Assembly (NCBI GenBank): GCA_902796775.1
Contig: CADBQK010000254.1
Location: forward strand, 1 to 6,559
Length of the DNA: 6,559 bases
Reading direction: 5' to 3'
Source of the DNA: an uncultured Lachnospiraceae bacterium
Lineage (GTDB): Bacteria; Bacillota_A; Clostridia; Lachnospirales; Lachnospiraceae
The notes beneath the pieces were generated by a model. The model worked only from the letters and a program-made list of their open reading frames with translations, made no database searches and was not told the DNA's origin. Below are positions 1 to 6,548 of the stretch, one piece after another. Each line of letters starts with the position of its first letter. Within the stretch, counting starts at the first letter, position 1. A program made the translations under genes and the position numbers.

Positions 1-24
1 AAAACTGCGCTGCCGATTTGCAGC
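1..24 (-). terminator. Weak hairpin after the BMP gene, possible terminator
   Basis: A five-base-pair inverted repeat GCTGC / GCAGC (9-13 and 20-24) with a six-base loop lies 23 bases past the BMP stop. On the minus strand it is followed by GCAG and then TTTT at the window edge. The stem is short and separated from the T run, so it may be no more than a minor structure ahead of downstream transporter genes. Confidence 0.2.
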
Positions 25-46
25 AAACCTTTTACTTATCCGTTTT

Positions 47-1372
47 TTAGAATGCAGTATCCAGAAGCGTAATTCCGTCGATCTGCAGATCAAAATACGG
101 AGCGCTGCGGAACTCGGACTCATGGAAATAACCGTCCGCAACTACCTCTGTGTCGCCCTGATATGCCTCATCGGTATCTACATCTGCCATATAACCGGTC
201 AGATGTCCTTCATCGTCAACAGTAGCGTTTGCATTTTTGTTTTCCTCAACTGTTACCGTGAACGCAGAGGTATCATACACATGAATGCTGCCGTTCTCAA
301 GACCAGCCTTGACCTCATCCAGTTTCGCCTGGGTGTCAGCTGCAGCTGCGTTTGTGTTCAGGTCAGTCAGCTGTACGGAATTGGTCGCAATCGTTCCGGT
401 CCAGTCTGCATCAATCGGCTCCCCTGCTACTGCAGCGCTGATGGCATAGACATAATAAGGTGCCCAGTCGATACGGGAGGAGATGATATAGGTGTTCGGG
501 CAGGCGTCAACTGTACTGCCGTTATAGGAAACATCAGGCACACCTGCTGTCTCGCAGGCAGTAGGGGCTCCCATGGAGTCCGCATGCTGGCTGATCAGCT
601 TGCAGTTATCGGAGATAAGCTTGTTAGCAGCTTCCTTCTCTGCAGTCTCATCATACCAGGAACCGGTAAAGGTTACTTCCATCGTAGCACTCGGGCAGAC
701 GGAACGTGCGCCAAGGAAGAAGGAGGTATATCCGGAAATAACCTCGGCATAGGTAAATGCGCCGATGTAACCGATCTTTGCCTCTTCCTCGGTAAACTCG
801 CCATTCGCAATCATCTCATTGAGCTTCATACCTGCAGCAACACCTGCAAGATAACGGCCCTCGTAAATAGAGGCGAACGCATTATGATAGTTGGGAAGAC
901 CCTCGGTATGAGCCTTGGTACCTGTAGAATGGCAGAACTGCACATCCGGGAACTCCTGAGCAGCTGCGATCATGAAATCCTCATGTCCGAAACTGTCTGC
1001 AAAAATAATGGAACAGCCTGCATCGGCAAGCTCTTCAGCAGTCTGGAGGCACTCCTGGCCTTCCGGAACATTTGTCTTCAGGATAATCTGGTCGTCAGAA
1101 AGACCCAACTCAGCAGCTGCTGCCTTTGCACCATTGATAAAGTTCAGATCATAGGTTGAATTCTCATCATGAAGGAAGATGAAACCAACCTTTACTCCGG
1201 ACAAATCCGTGCCAGCTTCTCCTGTCGTCTCAGGAGCAGCGCTTTCTTCAACTGCAGATTCTGTCTCGGCTGTGGAAGCAGGCGCGCTGCTGGAAGAGCC
1301 GCCGCCGCATGCAGCCAGTGACATTGCCATCACACCGGCAAGTGCCAAAGCAACAATTTTTCTCATTTTCAT
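47..1372 (-). CDS. BMP/PnrA-family ABC transporter substrate-binding lipoprotein
   Basis: This is a 441-residue exported lipoprotein of the basic membrane protein (BMP, PnrA-like) family, the solute receptor of ABC importers that in known cases carry purine nucleosides. A lipoprotein signal is visible: basic MKMRK start, hydrophobic stretch, and lipobox L19-A20-A21-C22. A Gly/Ser/Ala/Glu-rich linker (about 23-58) follows. The periplasmic-binding fold starts at VGFIF (62-66), then HDENSTYDLNFINGAK (68-83), IIFADSFGHEDF (122-133) and EGRYLAGVAAG (171-181), all typical of the family. The start at 1372 sits 8 bases from a perfect AGGAGG; M3 is a possible alternative start. Seven cysteines besides the lipidated one are unusual for an exported protein and fit an anaerobe. 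It has its own promoter. ABC ATPase and permease genes would be expected downstream, outside the window. The ligand is not determinable from sequence; a nucleoside is inferred from the family. Confidence 0.93.
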   Translation of the reverse strand: MKMRKIVALALAGVMAMSLAACGGGSSSSAPASTAETESAVEESAAPETTGEAGTDLSGVKVGFIFLHDENSTYDLNFINGAKAAAAELGLSDDQIILKTNVPEGQECLQTAEELADAGCSIIFADSFGHEDFMIAAAQEFPDVQFCHSTGTKAHTEGLPNYHNAFASIYEGRYLAGVAAGMKLNEMIANGEFTEEEAKIGYIGAFTYAEVISGYTSFFLGARSVCPSATMEVTFTGSWYDETAEKEAANKLISDNCKLISQHADSMGAPTACETAGVPDVSYNGSTVDACPNTYIISSRIDWAPYYVYAISAAVAGEPIDADWTGTIATNSVQLTDLNTNAAAADTQAKLDEVKAGLENGSIHVYDTSAFTVTVEENKNANATVDDEGHLTGYMADVDTDEAYQGDTEVVADGYFHESEFRSAPYFDLQIDGITLLDTAF

Positions 1373-1380
1373 TGATTATT

Positions 1381-1386
1381 CCTCCT
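1381..1386 (-). promoter_or_regulatory. Ribosome binding site of the BMP lipoprotein gene
   Basis: A perfect AGGAGG lies 8 bases before the ATG at 1372, which decides that start over the ATG two codons later. A small inverted repeat, GCGC-CAAT-GCGC (1388-1399), lies immediately upstream in the leader. Confidence 0.85.
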
Positions 1387-1423
1387 TGCGCCAATGCGCT
1401 TAACAACGCTTGCTGCTTTTCTA

Positions 1424-1452
1424 AGTATACCAATCCGAGTCTTGTGTGTCAA
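1424..1452 (-). promoter_or_regulatory. Sigma-A promoter of the BMP lipoprotein gene
   Basis: Reading the minus strand, a perfect -35 TTGACA (1452-1447) is followed after exactly 17 bases by TATACT (1429-1424), a five-of-six match to the -10 consensus. Transcription would start near 1417, giving a leader of about 45 bases before the ATG. The -35 box begins five bases after the galE stop codon. There is no room for a galE terminator, so read-through from upstream may add to this promoter. Confidence 0.82.
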
Positions 1453-1457
1453 TAAAC

Positions 1458-2465
1458 TTAAGACTCTTCCTGAAGCTTCAATGTGAACCTCCAGGAGTCC
1501 CTGCACATCTGCTCGATCCCGCGCTCTGCTGTCCAGCCCAGCTCATCTCTGGCTTTGGAAGGATCTGCATAACACTGGGCGATGTCGCCTGGTCTGCGCG
1601 GTGCGATGACATACGGAATCGTAAGGCCATTGGCCTTTTCGAAAGCTTTTACGATATCCAGTACGCTGTAGCCTGTCCCGGTGCCAAGATTATAAACCTT
1701 GGCTCCTGGTGAATCCATCAGCTTCCGGATGGCACAAACATGTCCTTTTGCCAAGTCGACTACATGGATATAATCCCTCACACCTGTCCCATCCGGAGTA
1801 TCGTAATCATCCCCAAAAACATTCAGGTGAGGCAGCTTACCGGCCGCCACCTGGGTGATATAAGGCATCAGATTGTTTGGAATACCATTTGGTTTCTCGC
1901 CGATCAGCCCGCTCTCATGAGCACCGATCGGATTAAAATAGCGAAGCAGCACAACACTCCACTCCGGGTCGGAGACACACAGATCTGACAGGATCTGCTC
2001 CAGCATCAGTTTGGTAGAGCCGTAAGGATTCGTCGTATGCAGTGGAAAATCCTCACGGATCGGAACACTCTCCGGTGCTCCGTACACTGTCGCAGAGGAG
2101 GAAAAGATGATCCTCTTGCATCCATACTCTGCCATCAGCTTGCAGAGCGTCAGTGTCCCGGTAATATTATTATGATAGTACAGAAGCGGTTTGGCTACCG
2201 ACTCCCCCACAGCCTTCAGCCCTGCAAAGTGGATGACGCCGTCAAAGCGGTGCTGTTCAAAAACAGGCTGCAGCTCTTCTTCGCTAAGCATATCCGCCTT
2301 ATAGAAAACCGGTCGTACTCCGGTGATCTCCTCGATCCTGTCCACCACATCTTCACTGGCGTTGTACAGGTTGTCAAAGATGACTACTTCATGTCCGCTT
2401 TCGATCAGCTCCACGCAGGTATGGGAACCGATAAAACCGATCCCCCCGCTTACCAGGAATTTCAT
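1458..2465 (-). CDS. galE: UDP-glucose 4-epimerase (GalE), possibly also acting on UDP-N-acetylhexosamines
   Basis: This 335-residue cytoplasmic short-chain dehydrogenase family enzyme interconverts UDP-glucose and UDP-galactose using bound NAD (Leloir pathway, and precursor supply for surface sugars). The length matches E. coli GalE (338). The Rossmann motif GGIGFIG is at 7-13, with D31-N32 closing the second strand. The catalytic residues are S124 in SSSATVYG and Y148/K152 in YGSTK. Further family signatures are AGLKAVGES (81-89), RYFNPIGAH (175-183), NNLMPYI (197-203), DGTGVRDYIHV (225-235) and APRRPGD (288-294). The position matching E. coli Tyr299, which limits substrate size, is Cys298 here, as in epimerases that also accept UDP-GlcNAc/GalNAc. 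The start is supported by AAGGAG nine bases upstream. It follows trkH after 45 bases. A function coupled to K+ transport is not evident, so co-transcription may be incidental. Confidence 0.96.
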   Translation of the reverse strand: MKFLVSGGIGFIGSHTCVELIESGHEVVIFDNLYNASEDVVDRIEEITGVRPVFYKADMLSEEELQPVFEQHRFDGVIHFAGLKAVGESVAKPLLYYHNNITGTLTLCKLMAEYGCKRIIFSSSATVYGAPESVPIREDFPLHTTNPYGSTKLMLEQILSDLCVSDPEWSVVLLRYFNPIGAHESGLIGEKPNGIPNNLMPYITQVAAGKLPHLNVFGDDYDTPDGTGVRDYIHVVDLAKGHVCAIRKLMDSPGAKVYNLGTGTGYSVLDIVKAFEKANGLTIPYVIAPRRPGDIAQCYADPSKARDELGWTAERGIEQMCRDSWRFTLKLQEES

Positions 2466-2474
2466 ATCGCTTTA

Positions 2475-2480
2475 CTCCTT
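2475..2480 (-). promoter_or_regulatory. Ribosome binding site of galE
   Basis: AAGGAG lies nine bases before the galE ATG. The 45-base trkH-galE gap otherwise holds only an AT-rich TGATAAT-like stretch with no good -35 box, and no terminator hairpin. Confidence 0.75.
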
Positions 2481-2510
2481 GTATTCGTTCCTTATTATCA
2501 TTTCAGTCTG

Positions 2511-3974
2511 TCATCTGTGTCCTCGCCTGGCATCTAAAGATTCCTTCCAGAGCACAGGATTAAACAGCATGAGCATTGGGTACAGTTCCAGCCTCCCGGC
2601 CAGCATATCAAACATCAGCACCAGTTTGGATAGTACAGTGAAATCCGCAAAATTCTTTGTCGGGCCGACTGCTGCGAATCCCGGTCCCATATTATTAAAC
2701 GTCGTCAGGACTGCTGTAAAATTCGTGATCAGATCCCTGCCCTCAAGCGACACCAGAAAAATGGATGTTACAAAAATTCCCAGGAAAGTAGCCAGATACA
2801 CATTGATTGAAGAGACCGTTGCCTCATCCACAGTCTTTCCATCGGATTTGATCGTATGGACACTCCTGGGATGCAGGTAATACTTCATTTCGCGCATTGC
2901 ATTCTTAACCAGGATGACAAAGCGCTGCACCTTGATCCCGCCGCCGGTGCTGCCTGCACAAGCGCCGGTAAACATAATAAAGATGAGCACCGTTTTTGAA
3001 AAATCGGGCCAAAGATCAAAGTCTGCTGTAGAAAAACCGGTGGATGTGATCAGCGATGATACCTGGAAAAACACCTCTCTGGCTAAAGTAAGGCCTGACT
3101 TTGCCGTAGGATACATGTTCAGGAAGATCAGCATAAATGCGCCAAAGGCCATCGCAAAATACCAGCGGAGCTCCTCCATCCTGAGGGCTTCTTTGATCCG
3201 TTTTCGGTAGATCAGAAAGTAAGCATTAAAATTCACTCCAAAGAGCAGCATAAAAATACCGACAATCCACTGCACATAAGGGGAATATCCTCCCACACTG
3301 GAGTTGCGGACACCGAAACCGCCGGTCCCGGCCGTACCGAAGGTAATGCACATGGCGTCAAATACCGGCATGCGGCCGAGAAGCAGGAGAACAAATTCGA
3401 TCATTGTAATGACAAAATACATGGCATACAGCAGTTTCGCTGTCTCCCGCACCTTAGGTACCAGCTTCCCTACAGTCGGCCCCGGGCTTTCCGCCTTCAT
3501 CAGGTTCATCCTGGAGCCGCTGGTCAGCGGCAGTACTGCCAGCATAAAGACCAGGATACCCATGCCCCCGATCCAGTGGCTGAAGCTGCGCCAGAACAGG
3601 CAGCATCGCGGCAGTACTTCTACATCGGTAAGTATACTGGATCCTGTCGTTGTAAAGCCCGAGATCATCTCAAATACAGCATCGATATATGCCGGGATAG
3701 CTCCCGTCATACACATCGGTCCTGCACCTACCATACTCAGCACGACCCAGGACAGACCTGTAATCACACATCCCTCTTTCAGGTAATACACCTGATTCCG
3801 GGGCTTTTTGAGTGTGATCAGATAACCGGCCGTCAGACTGGCAAGGCCCCAACCCACAAAATACCATCCTGCACTCTCATGGTAAATAATGGCTGTGAGG
3901 CAGGGAAATATCATCAGACCGCCTATGATCTTCAGACCGCTCCCCAGCACATAGATAATCAATCCCAGATTCAT
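2511..3974 (-). CDS. trkH: Trk-type potassium uptake protein TrkH
   Basis: This 487-residue integral membrane protein (E. coli TrkH is 483) is the K+-conducting subunit of the Trk system and works with cytoplasmic TrkA. It is hydrophobic throughout. The four pore loops that build the selectivity filter are visible: TTTGS (108-112), TAGTGGFG (214-221), TSTGFS (310-315) and NNMGPGF (427-433). The family signature GSTGGGIKVQRF (341-352) and the GRLELYP segment (460-466) near the last helix are also present. All four filter glycines (111, 216 or 218, 313, 430) are intact, so the protein should be functional. The N-terminus (MNLGLIIYVLG) fits the usual family start, although its Shine-Dalgarno is weak (GGA nine bases upstream, AGAGAG farther off). 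It lies 28 bases after trkA, the usual partner arrangement. Confidence 0.95.
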   Translation of the reverse strand: MNLGLIIYVLGSGLKIIGGLMIFPCLTAIIYHESAGWYFVGWGLASLTAGYLITLKKPRNQVYYLKEGCVITGLSWVVLSMVGAGPMCMTGAIPAYIDAVFEMISGFTTTGSSILTDVEVLPRCCLFWRSFSHWIGGMGILVFMLAVLPLTSGSRMNLMKAESPGPTVGKLVPKVRETAKLLYAMYFVITMIEFVLLLLGRMPVFDAMCITFGTAGTGGFGVRNSSVGGYSPYVQWIVGIFMLLFGVNFNAYFLIYRKRIKEALRMEELRWYFAMAFGAFMLIFLNMYPTAKSGLTLAREVFFQVSSLITSTGFSTADFDLWPDFSKTVLIFIMFTGACAGSTGGGIKVQRFVILVKNAMREMKYYLHPRSVHTIKSDGKTVDEATVSSINVYLATFLGIFVTSIFLVSLEGRDLITNFTAVLTTFNNMGPGFAAVGPTKNFADFTVLSKLVLMFDMLAGRLELYPMLMLFNPVLWKESLDARRGHR

Positions 3975-4002
3975 AGTAAATATTCCGCTCTCTTCCGTGG
4001 TG

Positions 4003-5403
4003 TCAGGCTAAAATGTCATCCAGATTCTTCATTCCCAGGTTTGTGGTCACAATGATGACATTATCACCAACCTCGATACTGTCATGTCCGCCGGGAATAA
4101 GCGGTATACCATGACGAATGATCGCTGCGATCAGCAGATTCGGCTTCGTTTTGAGATCTTTCAGCTGGATCCCGGTAGCCCGAGATGCAGCACTGACGCT
4201 GAACTCGATAGCTTCGACCCGGTTATTAAAGAGACGGTAAAGGGTCTCAAGATTGTCATTTTCCTTCGTTGCAGAGAGTCCCCGTACATAAGCGGCAATT
4301 ACCTCCGCTGTGATGTACTGCGGATAGACCACACTGCCCAGTTCCAGCTTATTGATAACGTTGCGGAAGGTATTGCGCTTGATCTTGGTGATGACCTTTG
4401 CATCCGAAACATCCGCCGCATGAAGAGTCAGCAGGACGTTTTCCTCATCCAGTCCGGTAAGGGGGATGAACCCGTCGATGCTTTCGATGCCTTCTTCCTG
4501 CAGGAGCTCTTCATCTGTACCGTCCCCGCAGATGATCGCTGCTTCCGGCAGCATGTCGGACAGCTGCGCACAACGCTCCCTGTCCCGCTCGATGATCTTT
4601 ACACCAATGCCGTTCTCCAAAAGCTTACGGCTCAGATAATAAGCGGCCTTGCCGCCCCCAATGATCATCGTTCTTCGGATCTGGAAGGATTTGTAACCAA
4701 TCTTCATAAAGAAATCTCTGGCCACTTTCATAGAGGAAATAAATGATACTGTGTCTGAAGCCTGCAAAACGAAGCTGCCGTCAGGAATAGTGATCTGGCC
4801 GCCCCTCTCTACCGCACACACCAGCATATCGCTCTCGATCTCTTTGCCGAGTCTGGCCAGACTCATACCGTCCAGCAGGTTGCCATCATTGATGCGGAAG
4901 CGGATCATTTCCACAGCTCCATGTGCAAAAGAGTTGACTTCCATCGCGGCCGGAAGGCTGAGCATCCTTGCAATCTCCTTGGCAGCAACCTGCTCGGGAT
5001 TGATGATCATCGCAAGATCGAGCTTTTCCTTCAGATAAGGGATCTCTGCACTGTACTCCGGCATACGTACGCGGGCAATCGCCGCGCATTTGCCGGAACG
5101 CTTTGCAACCGTGCAGCACAGCAGATTAAGTTCATCCAAATCTGTCACTGCAATAATCAGATCTGCAGTTTCAACCCCTGCTTCTTTCTGGACATTATAG
5201 CTTGCGCCGTTGCCTACGATCCCCATTACATCATATTTATCTGTCAGAATCTGGAGCCTGTCTGCGTCGACATCGATCAACGTCACGTCATGCCCCTCTC
5301 CATACAGCAGCTCGGTCAGTGCCGAGCCGACTTTTCCACATCCAATGATAATAATCCCAAGCTCTCTGTTCTTGGAATCTTTATTTTTCCTGCCTAATAA
5401 CAA
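4003..5403 (-). CDS. trkA: Trk system potassium uptake regulatory protein TrkA
   Basis: This 466-residue cytoplasmic protein forms the ring that gates TrkH in response to bound nucleotide. It is a full-length tandem TrkA: two copies of an NAD-binding RCK_N domain, each followed by an RCK_C domain. The first Rossmann site is GCGKVG (21-26), with acidic D44 ending strand two. RCK_C1 covers roughly 155-235. The second Rossmann site reads GGGKAA (249-254), with Ala at the third glycine position and E272 as its acidic residue. RCK_C2 covers about 395-466. The start codon is TTG (5403-5401). No ATG, GTG or other TTG lies between it and the first Rossmann motif, and a start at M114 would delete that domain. 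It follows the barstar gene by 21 bases, in the same reading frame and separated only by a TAA stop. It is probably co-transcribed with the toxin-immunity pair and with trkH. Confidence 0.94.
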   Translation of the reverse strand: MLLGRKNKDSKNRELGIIIIGCGKVGSALTELLYGEGHDVTLIDVDADRLQILTDKYDVMGIVGNGASYNVQKEAGVETADLIIAVTDLDELNLLCCTVAKRSGKCAAIARVRMPEYSAEIPYLKEKLDLAMIINPEQVAAKEIARMLSLPAAMEVNSFAHGAVEMIRFRINDGNLLDGMSLARLGKEIESDMLVCAVERGGQITIPDGSFVLQASDTVSFISSMKVARDFFMKIGYKSFQIRRTMIIGGGKAAYYLSRKLLENGIGVKIIERDRERCAQLSDMLPEAAIICGDGTDEELLQEEGIESIDGFIPLTGLDEENVLLTLHAADVSDAKVITKIKRNTFRNVINKLELGSVVYPQYITAEVIAAYVRGLSATKENDNLETLYRLFNNRVEAIEFSVSAASRATGIQLKDLKTKPNLLIAAIIRHGIPLIPGGHDSIEVGDNVIIVTTNLGMKNLDDILA

Positions 5404-5422
5404 ACCGATCCCCGATCCCTTT
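5401..5422 (-). promoter_or_regulatory. Weak ribosome site and TTG start of trkA
   Basis: The minus strand reads AAAGGG, then GGGGA five bases before a TTG start codon. The G-rich element is a short tandem repeat (GGGATC-GGGGATC), not a standard AGGAGG. The combination of a weak site and TTG suggests modest or coupled translation of trkA. Confidence 0.55.
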
Positions 5423-5424
5423 AT

Positions 5425-5859
5425 TTATGTCATGGCATGAAAGCCATTGTCTTCAAGCTCATTCTCATCAAGGTCTTCCGTTACTGTATCTGTGCCGGAA
5501 TAACCGCCCGCCTCCCCCGAGTCCATCATCCCGAACTCCGGCTCATCTGACAATCCCTCTTCCACAGAAAAATCCTGATCCTGCACGGGGTTTTTCTTAT
5601 AAACCATGATCAAAGCCAGATAACTGTTGCAGTTTGAGGCATCCATAAATACTTCTGCTACCCGGTTAAAATACTCAAACGCCTCATCGTCTTCATTATA
5701 CTCGATGCGGATATCTGTATACTCACAAATATCCGTCAGGCAATCGAAGAGAGCATCCAGATTCATCCCGTAATAATCCGGAAAATCAAACACCCTCTTC
5801 AGGTACCTTTGCGCCTCGTCAGCCTCTCTCAGACGATATCCCTTTACGATAACATCCAT
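5425..5859 (-). CDS. Barstar-family ribonuclease inhibitor with acidic C-terminal tail
   Basis: This is a cytoplasmic immunity protein predicted to bind and block the active site of the barnase-like RNase encoded just upstream. Residues 1-90 align with Bacillus barstar. PDYYGMNLDALFDCLT (27-42) has the same numbering as the inhibitory helix, including the key contact residues Y29, D35, D39 and T42; W38 is F38. The second contact helix carries VFMDA (70-74), with D73 in place of barstar E76. Residues 92-144 form an extra tail with 17 Asp/Glu and no Lys/Arg that classical barstar (about 90 residues) lacks. There is no signal peptide. The start lies eight bases from an AGGAG that overlaps the stop codon of the RNase gene, so the two are translationally coupled. 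Family assignment is firm; pairing with the neighbour is inferred from adjacency and residue match. Confidence 0.92.
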   Translation of the reverse strand: MDVIVKGYRLREADEAQRYLKRVFDFPDYYGMNLDALFDCLTDICEYTDIRIEYNEDDEAFEYFNRVAEVFMDASNCNSYLALIMVYKKNPVQDQDFSVEEGLSDEPEFGMMDSGEAGGYSGTDTVTEDLDENELEDNGFHAMT

Positions 5860-5867
5860 GATTACGT

Positions 5868-5873
5868 CTCCTA
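5868..5873 (-). promoter_or_regulatory. Barstar ribosome site overlapping the RNase stop codon
   Basis: On the minus strand, TAGGAG contains both the TAG stop of the ribonuclease gene and the AGGAG Shine-Dalgarno of the barstar gene, eight bases before its ATG. Ribosomes finishing the toxin would be well placed to start the inhibitor. Confidence 0.82.
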
Positions 5874-6506
5874 ATACAACTGCTCGAACGACTTGTAATG
5901 ATCTTCGGTATAATAGATCAGCCCGTCATTGGAATAAATGATCCGTTTTGATGAACGGTAACCTCCCCAGTAGTCTACATCGCATTCATAATACTGCCTG
6001 GAATCGGATTTTGGCAGCAGCCCTTCATAATTCCCAAAGCGGTCGCCGCCGATCGTCATACCTGGAAGCACCTGGCCCAGATTGCCCTTTTTGCTGTCCC
6101 AGCCGGCTTTCTGCGCTTCTTTTTTTGTCACATAATTAGGAGGAAGCTTTCCGTAGGTATGAAGATAAAGCGCCACATCTTCCTTAGTTGAATAATAACC
6201 ATTCTCATCCAGCACCACATCTTTGGAGCCGGAGCCGCCGGAGTTTTCCTCTTCCTCCCCGGAAGACTCATCCGGATAATCCGTCATGTCCTGCCCCTCA
6301 AGAGCTGCCGGGCCTGTTTCATCCTGGACTTCCAGCAGAGTCAAAGACTCGAGAGACTCTGTCTCGATCTCCTGCTGCAGAGATTCCAATGCCTCTGCGG
6401 CCTGGGAACTGCTCTGGCCCCCTCCTGCCCCGGAGCATCCGGCAAGAACCATCGCAGCAATGAGCAAAAACAAAACATACCTGCCCCATCTTCGCACCAA
6501 CTTCAT
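5871..6506 (-). CDS. Barnase-like guanyl-specific ribonuclease, lipoprotein-anchored
   Basis: This 211-residue predicted extracellular RNase cleaves single-stranded RNA after guanosine if it behaves like barnase. The N-terminus is a lipoprotein signal with lipobox L21-A22-G23-C24, so the mature protein should be tethered to the outer face of the membrane. Residues 25-100 form a low-complexity linker with 20 Asp/Glu and one Lys. From about 107 to 211 the protein aligns without gaps to mature barnase at an offset of 101: K128 (K27), D155 (D54), E161 (E60), general base E174 (E73), R184 (R83), R188 (R87) and general acid H203 (H102) are all present. Differences include Y160 for R59 and a free C175 next to E174. 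The start has AGGAGG 13 bases upstream, a long spacing, but no closer in-frame start exists. It is the first gene of the apparent operon and its inhibitor follows after 11 bases. The catalytic domain is intact; the biological target is unknown. Confidence 0.93.
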   Translation of the reverse strand: MKLVRRWGRYVLFLLIAAMVLAGCSGAGGGQSSSQAAEALESLQQEIETESLESLTLLEVQDETGPAALEGQDMTDYPDESSGEEEENSGGSGSKDVVLDENGYYSTKEDVALYLHTYGKLPPNYVTKKEAQKAGWDSKKGNLGQVLPGMTIGGDRFGNYEGLLPKSDSRQYYECDVDYWGGYRSSKRIIYSNDGLIYYTEDHYKSFEQLY

Positions 6507-6519
6507 GTGTACTCTATGC

Positions 6520-6525
6520 CCTCCT
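6520..6525 (-). promoter_or_regulatory. Ribosome binding site of the ribonuclease gene
   Basis: A perfect AGGAGG lies 13 bases before the ATG at 6506, longer than the optimal 6-9. No in-frame ATG, GTG or TTG lies between, so the start stands, perhaps with reduced efficiency. Confidence 0.6.
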
Positions 6526-6548
6526 GACTGTCCACTGACACTCTTATC

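Noticed and set aside
122..1159. A 345-codon open frame on the plus strand opposite the BMP gene
   Set aside because: It lies wholly antisense to a clear gene, is Cys-rich and shows no recognisable domain. It is a mirror effect of the BMP codon pattern.
1388..1399. GCGC-CAAT-GCGC hairpin in the BMP leader as a riboswitch or attenuator
   Set aside because: It is only four base pairs in a roughly 45-base leader, too small for a known riboswitch and without a T run.
2481..2510. Possible galE promoter with a GATAAT -10 box in the trkH-galE gap
   Set aside because: The best -35 (AGGACA, 18 bases away) lies inside the end of trkH and matches poorly. It was not strong enough to list as a feature.
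4084..4746. A 220-codon plus-strand open frame opposite trkA
   Set aside because: It is antisense to a conserved TrkA and its translation has no family features, so it is a shadow frame.
5425..5586. Barstar acidic tail as the product of a frameshift or gene fusion
   Set aside because: The frame is open and ends in a clean TAA, followed by trkA with its own start. No remnant of another domain is recognisable in the tail.
6526..6542. Small inverted repeat TGTC-AGTG-GACA upstream of the RNase gene as an operator
   Set aside because: Four-base arms are expected by chance and no repressor gene is visible nearby.
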